Below, in pieces: positions 22,824 through 33,380 of a stretch of DNA of 64,000 bases. The notes under the pieces are model-generated. The model was not told the DNA's origin. It saw nothing but the letters and a program-made list of their open reading frames with translations, and did no database searches. The stretch lies in the NCBI RefSeq assembly GCF_033118175.1, contig NC_083685.1:122458501-122522500 (forward strand), written 5' to 3'. Numbering within the stretch: the stretch's first letter is position 1; every line of letters begins with the position of its first letter. The position numbers and the translations under genes were made by a program. Source of the DNA: Dama dama (taxonomy: Eukaryota > Chordata > Mammalia > Artiodactyla > Cervidae).

Positions 22824-22998
22824 ACTTTCCTGGTTCCCCAGCGGTGAAGAATCCACCTGCTAATGCAGGGGACACAGGTTCAATCCCTGGTCTGGGAAGA
22901 TTCCCCTCGCGGCAGGGCAATGAAGCCCATGCGCCACAACACTGAGCCTGTACGCTGCAACTACTGAAGCCCACACGCCTTAGAGCCCGCGCTCCACC
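22824..22998 (+). repeat. CHR-type SINE (long form, truncated)
   Basis: GGACTTTCCTGGTTCCCCAG head, then the GAAGCCCATGCGCCACAACA segment characteristic of the long CHR form. The A-rich tail is missing. Confidence 0.85.
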
Positions 22999-23196
22999 GA
23001 CAGCCGCCCCAGGCCCGGTGCTGGGGATCGCGACAGCATTTCCCTTCATCCGTGCAACCCTATAGGTTAGGGTTCCTGCTGAGATTACTTCCTCATTAAT
23101 AGGTTTTACCCCATCAAAGGCCTCAGATGGACCTGCAGTGAAGCCTTTAAGGAGACAATATTCATTCATTATTATACCAAATTTACCACTGAAGAA

Positions 23197-23404
23197 GGGC
23201 TTCCCTGGTGGCTCAGATGGTAAAGAATTCGCCTGTCATGCGGGAGACTTGGGTTCGAACCCTGAGTTGGGAAGATCCCCTGGAGAAGGGCATGGCAACC
23301 CACTCCAGTATTCTAGCCTGGAGAATCCCCATGGACAGAGGAGCCTGGCGGGCTACAGTCCATGGGGTCACCAAGACTCGGACACAACTGAGTGACTAAG
23401 CACC
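23197..23404 (+). repeat. Bov-tA SINE
   Basis: GGGCTTCCCTGGTGGCTCAG to GACACAACTGAGTGACTAAG, close to the family consensus, so relatively young. Confidence 0.95.
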
Positions 23405-23569
23405 AGTGAGGAAAAAATGACATCGAAAAGTCGATTAGCCTAAGGCTGCCCAATTTTTAAGCTGTGGGGGCTGGATTTGAATTCAACAGGCTGCCTTCTG
23501 ATCACATCAAAATCCTACCCAAGACCCAGCCAGGTGCTTAATATTCCTCCTGAAGGTCTCCCAGACCCT

Positions 23570-23798
23570 GGTGCATGACTGTGTGCTAAGTCACTTCAGT
23601 TGTGTCTGACCGTGAGACCCCATGGACTGTAGCCCCCCAGGCTCCTCTGTCCATGGGGATTCTCCAAGCAAGAATATTGAAGTGGGTTGCCATGCCCTCC
23701 TCCAGGGGATTTTCCCAACCCAGGAATCGAACCCACGTCTCTCATGTTTCCTGCATTGGCAGGTGGGTTCTTTACCGCTAGTGCCACCAGGAAAGCCC
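23570..23798 (-). repeat. Bov-tA SINE, antisense
   Basis: Flanked by CCCAGACCCT at 23560-23569 and 23799-23808. Confidence 0.95.
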
Positions 23799-24245
23799 CC
23801 CAGACCCTCAGCTGCAACCAACTCCCCCTGCTCTTTGTTGTGTTTCTCATATTGTCTCATCCTGCAAAGAGTTTTTCTTGGCCGGGAAGTTTCTGCACTG
23901 CAGACCCGTGACCTCCTCTGGGCCTGGGACATGGTCTTGTTCATCTTGGACCCGCCAAGCATCCTGCAGCACCCTCTACTTGACAAATATTTGTCAGATT
24001 GAATTCTCCAAATTTGTTTATTGCCCTATTTCTGTATTTCCTCTGTTTTTCCTTGGCGCCTTGATAATTACTCTTGTTTTCCTCTTCAATGCCAAACTTG
24101 CATCACTTGAAAGGAAAAGAGGTTTTCCTTTCTTTAAACATCTTATCCCCCCTGAATTCAAAGTAATATATAATTCATTTGGGGAAAGTTGGAAAATAAC
24201 AGCAAAAGGAAGGAAAGCGTTATCTTGGATTCCTTTGCCCCCAGG

Positions 24246-24482
24246 GTCCCTCAGCCTCGGCACCAGGGACATCTGGGCCTGGACCAGCCTTTGTTGTGGG
24301 GTGGAGGTGGGGGGAGGTGGCTGTCGTGTGCACTGCAGGATGTTTAGCAGCATCCCTAGACTCCACCCACTCGCTGCCATCAGCGCAGCCCCACCCCCAG
24401 TTGTGACAGCCGAAAACCTTCTCCAGACTTTGCCACGTGTCCCCCGGAAGGCAGGAATCCTCCCAGTTGAGAATCAGTCCTC
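24246..24482 (-). repeat. MER20 (hAT-Charlie) DNA transposon, antisense
   Basis: CAGGATGTTTAGCAGCATCC, CCCCCAGTTGTGACAGCC and CCCAGTTGAGAATCAGTCC in order match the reverse of the short non-autonomous MER20 element. Nearly full length, in C1QTNF1 intron 1. Confidence 0.85.
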
Positions 24483-25957
24483 CACCCCCGATGGAAGCAC
24501 CCTTCTGCACGTTGGTATGTCTCTTTCAAAGTCTAGAAAGGGAATTTTTCTGTACCTGGGTCAGAAGAGATGGAGACCAGGATGCAGCTGGGGAAGGGGT
24601 GGTGATATCGGCAGGGGAGGAGCAGCGATGGCCCGGCAGGGTCGGAGGCGCCAGGCGGACTGACAGAGGGCAGCAGAGGTTGGAGGTTCTCCTCAAGGAC
24701 CTCCTCTTTGGAGCCAAGGCAAACCCAGATTGAAACCTTTCTCTCTTCACAACTATCTTCAGAACAAATTCCCCAAGTCCCACAGCAAAGTCAGCATCAT
24801 GACTATGATCATTTTACTCACTTTGGGGCAAAAAACAGTGTTGCCCAACTTCCAAAGAAACTTGGCTCTGGCCCACTTTAGTGATTTCCAGTGAAACAAA
24901 GTCCCCTGCAATGGAGGGGGCGTGCACCCCAGAAAGGTGACTCAGGAGAACATGCTGTGCTTAGCGAGGCACAGGAAGGACCTGCTATGCAGGTCCAGGA
25001 AGTGGCCCCCTGGACACCTCGGCCAAGGGTGTGTAAGCCTTCTGAATCTGGTCCTGCACGGTCCAGTCTCCTGGCTGCCTTGCGGTCAAGGCGTCTGAGG
25101 TCGTTTCCAACATGACTCAAGTTCTGGACTTGCCCATCCCAAACCCTGCAAGACACTCAGTTGCCAGATTCCATGGCAATTCCATGAACATCTTTTTCTA
25201 CCACTCGCTCCCTTCAGGACCTGTGGCTCCTCTTCTCGTCTCCCTCAACACTCCCCAATCCCCCTGCAGCTTAACCTCCTCCCCTCTTCCAACAGTAGGT
25301 GGGAGGGGAAAAGGAGGAATTGGGTCCGTGGCAGGGTCTGGAGGAAGGCAGGCAGGGTGAGAACACCTCCTGGTTAATTATTTTTATCTTCCAGAGCCCC
25401 GGAATGGATGTGTGGGGAATCCTTTAAGGAGAGAATTTTCATACACAAGTTCAAGTTTCTTTATATCTGTTTAAAAATCGGTCCCATCACTTTGGGGGGC
25501 CCGCCCACTTCCAGGGTGTCAGCCAATGTTCTGATGGTGAACTCCCAGCCCTCAGGCTCCACATGTTTGCCTCGTTCCTTGTGGTCACACCCAGCTCTGT
25601 GCCCTTTGACAAAAGCATTTTATAACCATGGTTTTCCCTCTTCCCTGATCATCATCAGGTAACCAGCTGCTCTGAGAGGCGAGAGAAGCCCGGGATCTCC
25701 CTGGATTAGAAGGAATTTAGAAGACAAGTCCAAACGGCCTGTGTAGCTCAGGAATTGCCTCTCAGCAGAAAACTGAACACAGCCACGGTTTCCTGGACGC
25801 CCGTGACGTGCACAGCATCAGGCAAGAGCGTGGGGGGCAGGAACACCACTGCACATTATAAACACCCCAGAACCTCAAGGCCATCACCAGCCAGTGAAGA
25901 AGACAGATACGTGCCCAATCGCAGCTCAAGGCAGAACAGCAGATGTTGACTCAAAAC
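24483..25957. other. C1QTNF1 5' intron segment, nothing recognised
   Basis: About 1.5 kb with no repeat or exon that I can support. Confidence 0.5.
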
Positions 25958-25967
25958 GAGACATTCT

Positions 25968-26309
25968 GGAGGCTTCCTGGGTGGCTCAGTGGTAAAGAAT
26001 CCACCTGCCAATGTAGGAGACACGGGTTCAATCCCTGATCCAGGAAGACCCCACGAGCCGCAGGGCAGCGAAGCCCGTGCACCACAACCATTGAGCCATG
26101 TGCCGCAGCTACCGAAGCCCGCGGGCCCTAGAGCCGGCGCTCCACTACAACAGGGGCCGGGCAATGAGAAGACCACGCACCACAACTAGAGACTAGCTGC
26201 CATTCTCCCCAACTAGAGAAAAGCCTGCTCAGCAACGGAGACCCAGCACAACCAAAATGAAACAAACTAAAAATAAAAAAAGATACTCGTCTACAGAAAA
26301 AGAGAGAGA
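25968..26309 (+). repeat. CHR-type SINE, long form
   Basis: tRNA-like head, then the ACCGAAGCCCGCGGGCCCTA type body and A-rich tail. GAGACATTCT at 25958-25967 and 26310-26319 is the target duplication. Confidence 0.93.
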
Positions 26310-26404
26310 GAGACATTCTAGGCCCATGCTGTGTGCACTGCAGTGGCCACTAACCACCTATGGCTATTTCATTTTAAACCAATTAAAATTAAAGAACATT
26401 CTAA

Positions 26405-26530
26405 GGACTTCGCTGGCAGTCCAGTGGTGAAGACTCCACACTTCCATAGCAGGAGGCAGGGATTTGATATCTGCTTGGGGAACTAAGACCCCGCATGCCG
26501 CATGGCATGGCCAAAAAGATAAAATAAATG
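26405..26530 (+). repeat. CHR-2-like SINE
   Basis: Flanked by AAAGAACATTCTAA (26391-26404) and AAAGATCATTCTAA (26531-26544). Confidence 0.93.
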
Positions 26531-26690
26531 AAAGATCATTCTAAATTCTGTTCCCAGTCACGCTAGCTGCGTTCCAGGGTCTCAGTGGCTACGGGGAGCT
26601 GGGAGCTACCATACTGGAGGGCACAGAACAGAACATTTCAATCACCGCGGAAAGCTCCATTGGGCAGCTCAGTCTTATTAACATGAAGTT

Positions 26691-26703
26691 GGGGGGGGGG
26701 GGG
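26691..26703. repeat. Poly(G) run of 13
   Basis: Thirteen consecutive G, followed by TAGGGGAG. Confidence 0.95.
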
Positions 26704-27591
26704 TAGGGGAGTAGGAAGAATGAGCAAACGGCAGGCCAGAAATCTGGGAGTCATTTAGATGCCTTCCTCTCACATGTCCACCACACCGGATCAGTCACCA
26801 ACCCTCTTTAATATCTCCTGAAGGTCTCTGCTCCTCTGTACCAGCTGACATTTTCCAGGAGCTCTGGCCGGGTCCCAGACCTCAATTCACACTCAAGACA
26901 AATATCTTCGTCTGGCCTTCCTAGGGCCTGGATGTCAACCCCCAAATTTCACACACATCTCCTGAGAAAGCTGGGCCTAAGATAGGATGTCTTCCCACAC
27001 CTAATGTCTTCTAGGTAAGAAGATGACTTGGCTCAGCATCCAATCAGAGCCTGTCTCAACGCAGCATCAACCATCCCTCAGCCCAGCAACCGGCACATCT
27101 GCTCCTGCCCCCCCAACCCCTGCCCATCTCCTCTCCACCAGAAAGGAAGCCCTGGGGCTGCCCCTCTCTGCTTCGACATCTGGCGGAAATTCTCCACTTG
27201 AGATGCTCAGAGCTCTCCAGCTGCTGCAAGAAGTCCCCTGGACTCAGATCCTGAGGTGCCCAGAAAGGAGAAAGCCCCATGTTGGGGTGTCCCCTCTGGC
27301 CCCGATGACCATCAGGATTGTCTAACACGTGGCGTCTGCTTTCCTTCCCCAGAAGCCATTCATCACACTCAATTTCCATTTACCAGGCTCCTCCAGTGAT
27401 GGGCAGGAGGGAGGCAGAGTGACTTCCCCTTGATAAATGACGTTTGCTCACCAATCCCAGGAACCCAATTCATGTCTAATTTTCCCTTCTTTAATGGGGC
27501 AGCCCCAGCTGGTCTTGGGCCCTCTCTGGCTTCCTCCCAACACGCTAGAGGAAGCAGCAGTGGGGGATAGGCATCCTTTATTAAAGGAACT
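26704..27591. other. C1QTNF1 5' intron segment, nothing recognised
   Basis: About 0.9 kb without a repeat or exon that I can support. Confidence 0.5.
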
Positions 27592-28012
27592 CCAGTCAGG
27601 TAAAGAATTTGCCTGCAAAGCAGGAACTGCAGGAGACGCAGGTTCGATCCCTGGGTTGGGAAGATAACCTGGAGGAGGGCATGGCAACCCACTCAGCATT
27701 CTTTTTGTGTGTGTGTGTGTTTTCCTTTTTCAAAAAAGTTATTTATTTATTTAATCGGAGGCTAATTACTTTACAATATTGTGGTGGTTTTTGCCATACG
27801 TTGACATGAATCAGTCACATGTGTACACATGTCCCCCGTTCCTGAACCCCCCACCCACCTCCTTCCCCACCCCATCCCTCTGGGTTGTCCCAGAGCACCG
27901 GCTTTGACCCACTCAGTATCCTTGCCTGGAGAATCCCATGGACAGAAGAGCCTGGCGGGCTACGGTCCATGAGGCAAAAAAGAGCCAGACGCAACTGAAT
28001 CAACTGAGCACA
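27592..28012 (+). repeat. Bov-tA SINE split by an antisense ruminant L1 fragment
   Basis: SINE 5' part at 27592-27698 and 3' part at 27905-28012. Between them lies an antisense L1 3' fragment with a GT/T-rich start (27702-27905; GGCTAATTACTTTACAATAT, then CCATCCCTCTGGGTTGTCCC). ACCCACTCAGCATTC and ACCCACTCAGTATCC on the two sides look like the target duplication of the L1. Confidence 0.85.
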
Positions 28013-30313
28013 CACGCACGCACGTGCTGGTCAACTGGGGGTGAGCTGAGCCTTTCCCAAAAGATGGAGGCATTCTGGCACTCATCTCCCTCACCGAATC
28101 TCCCTCTTTTCTTTTTTCCAAGAAGCTGTTCTCTGGCTTAGAGGAAGAGGGTTTGGGGGTTTATTTGGTTCCCTCCAAAGCCCCAGGCCAGAAATGTCAT
28201 TGGAGTCTTCCAGGGCTACTTGCTGATGAACAAGCAAGGGCTTCCTTTGCACTGACTTGGGACCAAACAGCCAAGGAAAGAGGGGCCAGGCCTCCTCCCC
28301 ATCCTGAAACATCTCCATCCTCTCCTGGGGCAACTCGCTGTGCCTAGACCAGAAAGGGCTCACCTGGAGCTGAGAGCAGACACTGCCTACATCTCTGCCC
28401 AGGCCCTGCAAACCAGGAGACCACGTGGGCTGCAGGCGGCGGGCCTTCAGGGGCACCTGGCCAGCCCAGCCTCCCCAGTGCAAACAAAGATTTCCTTGAC
28501 TAGAGCCCTGTCCTTAGATCACCTCCCAGCTGTGAGGCCTCGGGCGGCAGGCTTGCCCCCGCTTTGAGAACCGTGCGAGAGAGAAGAGCCACTGACAGCT
28601 CGTGCCTCGCCGGAGCCCGCGCTGCAGGTGGCCTGGCCCCCGGCCCACTGCCCCGCAGCGGTGACACCCTCGGAGGGCTGACCGCCCCCAAGACGGAGGG
28701 TGGAAGTAGCTGGGAATTCCACAACCACCGCACCATCCCTTTTACAAGCAGCACAACCGTTTTCAATTTTCTGGGACCTGAAAATCACTGCCGTGTTTTA
28801 CAGCCATCTCCAGGGATGGGGCGGGGCGGGGGAAGCTTGGCAAAAGGTAGAACGTTGTCCCACATCTAGTGGCTTCTAAGTCAAGGGTGTAATTTAGCTC
28901 AGCATCCAACAGTCCCGCCGCCTCCAGATCCAGCCCAGACAGCTCTGGCGTGCGCTGGGGAGCGCCTGCCGGCGATGACCACCCGCCTTTCTGCCCCCAC
29001 TCTGGCCCACCCTGCGTGACCTCCCCTTTAGAGACAGGTGTTTTCCAGACTGTGTCCTCAGCTCTCAGCCCCTCTCACTCCAAACGCTTTCTGCCCGTCT
29101 TTTCCTGTACGATGGCTTCAGCAAACAGCTCCTCAATCCTTGTCCCCAGCAGGCGTCCCTGACCACCAAGCTCTGGGCCTGCTCTCTCCAGAACAGTGGC
29201 CTCTGGCCCCTGGGGCCAGATACATGAATGACAACTAAACAAAGTGAAAATTTCCATTCTCCGTCACTCAAGCACGTCTTACACGGCTACCCTCTTGGAC
29301 AGCACAGCTGGGAGGACACATCCATGGTCGCAAAGTCCTACTGGACAGGGCTGGTCTGGACCCAGGTGTCCAGCTGTCTTCAGACCAGGTCTCCTCACTC
29401 TGTTGAATGCGCGAGCCCCTGGTTAGTTCACTGTCTTCTCCCTCGGCCCCCACCAGCCCTGCTCCTACTCCTGCACATACAACTGTTCACACAGGGGCCC
29501 CAGGCTGGCACCTGGGAGACCCCTAGACCCCTGCTTTTCCTGCACCATCACCAGGCCTCCTGAAGGTCTTCTCTCCCCATCCAGGTTGCCATCACCGCTT
29601 TTCTCTCAGTCCTGCACTTGTATCGCCTCTCCTCTGCCTTCCAAACTGCTTACCAGAGGCCACTTTCAAACCTGCACATCTGAATGCCACCCTTGGCCCC
29701 AAAGGCTTCCCATGAAAATAAAGGAAATGTTTAAGCTCTTGAGTTTCACCATCTAGCTCCCGTCTCATCTCTGGCCCCTTCATCCCCATCCCTGCACCTG
29801 TATCCTTCACGCCAGTCACTTAGAGCCACCAGGAGTCCCAACACAAGTCACACCACGTCTCATTCTCCATCTCTTTCTCCTGCCACCTTCCCCGTCGCCG
29901 TGTCCTTCAGAGCCCAGCCCGATGCCACCTCCTCCAGGAAGTCTCCTCCCTTAGCATCTGGCACAGAGCGGCTCCCTTGTCTGGTCTGCTCACAGGCCAG
30001 GAGGTCCTAACACACAGGAGATGCGTCTCATTTCACACGCGTCCCAGGTCTGACTGAATTCCACGCTCCATTTCAGGCCTTCTCAAGTAACAGAGCCATC
30101 GTCCAAAGAGGACTCAAGCCAGTGTGTTCAGATCTCTAATTCGGAACTTGGGTGGTCTGTGGTGGGGGGGAAGGGAAGTGGGGAGAGTGACCAAGGACAC
30201 ACTAATACGTGTCGTCAGAATGCTGAATCCTGGTGTGACCAGGTAGCCATCTTTGCCTCAAATGCTCCTCTTATCAGCACTCAGAAAGCCTTTTGCTTCA
30301 AAAAAAAGAGTTA
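28013..30313. other. C1QTNF1 5' intron segment, partly CpG-rich
   Basis: A modest CpG cluster lies at 28530-28690. No exon or repeat recognised. An alternative 5' exon of C1QTNF1 could be here but nothing proves it. Confidence 0.4.
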
Positions 30314-30600
30314 CGGGCTTCCCTGGTGGTCCAGCGGTTAAGAATCTGCCTGCCAATGTAGGAGACACAGGTTCCATCCCTGGTCTGGGAAGACCCCACG
30401 TGCCACGGGGCAACTAAGCCCATGTGCCATGACTGAGCCCGCGTGCTGTAGCTACTGAAGCCGCATTCCTGGAGCCTGTGCACGATGAGAGGAGCCGCCA
30501 CGAGGAGAAGCCCATGGACCCCAATGAAGAGTAGCCCCTACTCACCACAACTAGGGAGAGCCCACGAGCAGCTACAAAGATCCAAAAAGAAAAAAAATTA
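30314..30600 (+). repeat. CHR-type SINE, long form
   Basis: GGGCTTCCCTGGTGGTCCAG head to an AAAAAGAAAAAAAATT tail. Confidence 0.92.
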
Positions 30601-31170
30601 AAAAGAAGAATAAGAGTTGCAACCCACTGCCTCCATCAACCAAAGTTACAAGCCACCTCCAAGATCCTGCAAAAGCCGTCTAATCAAATGATGGTACGTC
30701 CACACAATGGAAAACTGAAAACAAGGTGGTTGGTCAGGGCGGCAAACTCAAGTGCCTTTAGCCATCGACCGTGGTCTTGGGTGTAATGTTATAGGGAGGG
30801 GTAGAGATTGCGACAAACCAGGAAACACATGCTCCATTTAAAGGCATTTAAATAAACAAATAAATGATGCTGGGAGGTGGGCAACTTCAGCCAGCAGCAC
30901 CAAGGACTGACCTCTGTCAACAGATGAGTATTTACGGGCATGAAAAGATGTTCATAAAATGCTGATGAGTTTAAAATGCAGGTTGAAAACAAACGTACGT
31001 AAAAACACATCCACACACGCACACAGTAACTGCAGAGATCCGAAGGCCACCCACCTGGCTGCTAACAGCAATTATCTCCGGGTGATGAAAATATGGATGT
31101 TTGCCATTTTCTTATTTTAGTGTCTCTGGGGTTTTCCCCTATAATAGTCACATATTTTTTTCACATTAAG
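30601..31170 (+). repeat. L1M-like 3'UTR remnant
   Basis: GATGGTACGTCCACACAATG near 30690 and TGTTTGCCATTTTCTTATTT near 31100 fit old mammalian L1 3' ends in sense orientation. Decayed. Confidence 0.5.
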
Positions 31171-32591
31171 TACACATTATTTTCCACTTAGAAAAATGAC
31201 AAATAAGCCCCACCCCGGGGATTGAGAGAGCATTTTGTTTATTCTGAGGAATTTGAGTCTCTGCGAGGGAAAGGAGAATGGGGGAGGGGCCTGGGGACGC
31301 CGTGGCAAGTTTGGGGCTCAAGCCAGGCTGTGTGGAATATAAATTGTCGTCGTGCTGAAGTCCCATGTTCTTTCACAAGTGTGTGCTGAGTGTCTGCTGA
31401 GCACTGGGAAGAGGGCTGGGTTCTAGCAATGTGATGGAGAAAGAAGAAGACACAGCACTCCGATCAGGCAGCAGAACCCTGGAGCTACCGTGGATACCGG
31501 TTATGCAGGAAGGAGAAGGCACCGGAGCTGGGCTAGAATCAGGCCAGCCAAAGAGAACATGTTCTCCAGGAGCAGGAGATTTGTTCTGCCTTTCACACAC
31601 CAGTCACTGGTGACTCGCTCCTGAAGGAGGCTGCCTGCAGCCATCAAACAGGAGGAAATGGAGAAAAACCCGTGAGCCCATCATCAGGCATGGTCAGGCG
31701 TGTTAGTGGGCCCGTGAGCAGCCCTGTCAATTACCAGAGATTGCTTCTCACAAAGCTCTACCGCAACCACTGGTTAAGCACCTGCTGTGTGCTGGGCTCT
31801 GGGCACACGCCTTACGGAGGCTACTGCCCTTGACCCCTACAGCCACTTCGATTTCTCCAAGGAACCAATGGGCTCAGAGTCAGGGAGTCACCCACTCAGG
31901 CCCTGCTGTGGCAGATGCTACAGCTCACGTGAGACCTGGGTGTGTCTGACAGCAGAGCTCCTGCCGCTGTGCCTCAAGGGGGGCCTCCAGGAAGAAGCCA
32001 GGTAGGATGAGCTGGTTCTACCAAACCACGATCCAGCGGGCACCCCCCCCACCCCACCCCCCACCACTGCTGCCCCTGCTGGGCAGGCATCCACTTGCTT
32101 AGCTCACTCGGTTACTGAGGGAACAGCAGCAGCGGCCCCGGGCCCTGCGGAAATTATCCGCTAGCTGGATCCTTGTATCCATCCCTCCAGCAGCGCTGAG
32201 GGCCTGTCCCAGGCCCAGCACCATGCGGGCACCAGGGTATCCCTGATAATTGTCTCATCAAAGTGATATGCTAAGATCTCCTGGGGCTGTATCTTGATGC
32301 CCACCGCTGGAGCTGAACTCCTTTGGGTTTAGGTACAGAATCACCAGGAACCCCTCCCCCTCAGAATGGAAGGGTGTGGGGGCTGTGGCCCATGAATGTA
32401 GATGTTGAGGACACTGCTCTTGCAGGTTAGAGAGCAAACGGTGCATGGGTGAGGTCTGGAGGGGAAGGAAGGAGGAAGCACACAACTCCTGGGGATGGTG
32501 AACGTCCCACCCCGATCCCCATGCCCTCTGATGCTCAGAAGCAATGGGGTCTGAGGCTGAGTGCAGCTAGCAGCGGGGAATGGTGTTAGAG
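31171..32591. other. C1QTNF1 5' intron segment with L2/MIR-like remnants
   Basis: The stretches at about 31375-31560 and 31770-31910 (AGCACCTGCTGTGTGCTGGG type) resemble L2/MIR. A C-rich run lies at 32043-32066. Otherwise unique. Confidence 0.45.
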
Positions 32592-32604
32592 AATCGACGT
32601 TGGG

Positions 32605-32730
32605 AGACTTCCCTGGAAGTCCAGGGGCTAAGACTCTGTGCTGCTAATGCAAGGGGTGCAGGTTCGATCCCTAGTCAGGAAGCTAGGATCCTGCATGCTG
32701 CATGGAGCGGCCAAAAAAAATAATAATAAT
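32605..32730 (+). repeat. CHR-2-like SINE
   Basis: Flanked by AATCGACGTTGGG (32592-32604) and AATCGACATTGGG (32731-32743); (AAT)n tail. Confidence 0.94.
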
Positions 32731-33010
32731 AATCGACATTGGGGATGGACTGAGTGTGCCCTGTGTCTGCCTATCCCTCAGAGGTTGCCTGGGGTCAGGT
32801 ATGCGGGCCCCAGAGGAGAGGTCCCTGCAGAGAGGGAACCAGGAGAAAAATACAGTATCAGGAGGGAACAGAAGTGGAAAGGGCAAGCATCGAACTCCAG
32901 CACAGCTTCCCAGCTTCCCAGGCCTGGTTCTGCTTGCTCCATGGGGGACATTCTCAGGGTCTCTTCCTCAGGGGTCTACCCAGATTACAGAACCATGGGT
33001 CTTGTTCTCA

Positions 33011-33220
33011 CGTGAAAGTGTGAGTCGCTTAGTCATGTCCGACTGTTTGCAACCCCATGGGCTGTAGCCCACCAGGCTACTCTGTCCAAGGGATTCTCCA
33101 GGCAAGAATACTGGAGTGGGTAGCCAGATCCTTCTCCAGGGGATCTTCCCGACCCAGGGATGGAACCCAGGTCTCTCACATTGCAGGCAGATTCTACCAC
33201 GTGAGCCACCAAGGAAGCCC
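33011..33220 (-). repeat. Bov-tA SINE, antisense
   Basis: Perfect CTTGTTCTCA duplication at 33001-33010 and 33221-33230. Confidence 0.95.
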
Positions 33221-33258
33221 CTTGTTCTCATAACTATGTCTTAAATAGAGGGAGGAAG

Positions 33259-33380
33259 GGAACTTCCCTGGTGCTCCAGTGGTTAAGACTGTACTCTTCC
33301 ATTGCAAAGGGCACGGGTTTGATCCCTGGTCAGGGAACTAAGATCCTGCATGATGCACTGTGCAGCAAAAAAAAAAAAAA
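33259..33380 (+). repeat. CHR-2-like SINE
   Basis: GGAACTTCCCTGGTGCTCC head and a run of 14 A as tail. Confidence 0.92.

Noticed and set aside
23197..23290. tRNA gene from A-box/B-box-like sequence
   Set aside because: GGTTCGAACCC-type boxes belong to the tRNA-derived head of SINEs. No cloverleaf with an anticodon arm is preserved.
23878..24663. 261-codon plus-strand frame
   Set aside because: It crosses the antisense MER20 and has no protein family features.
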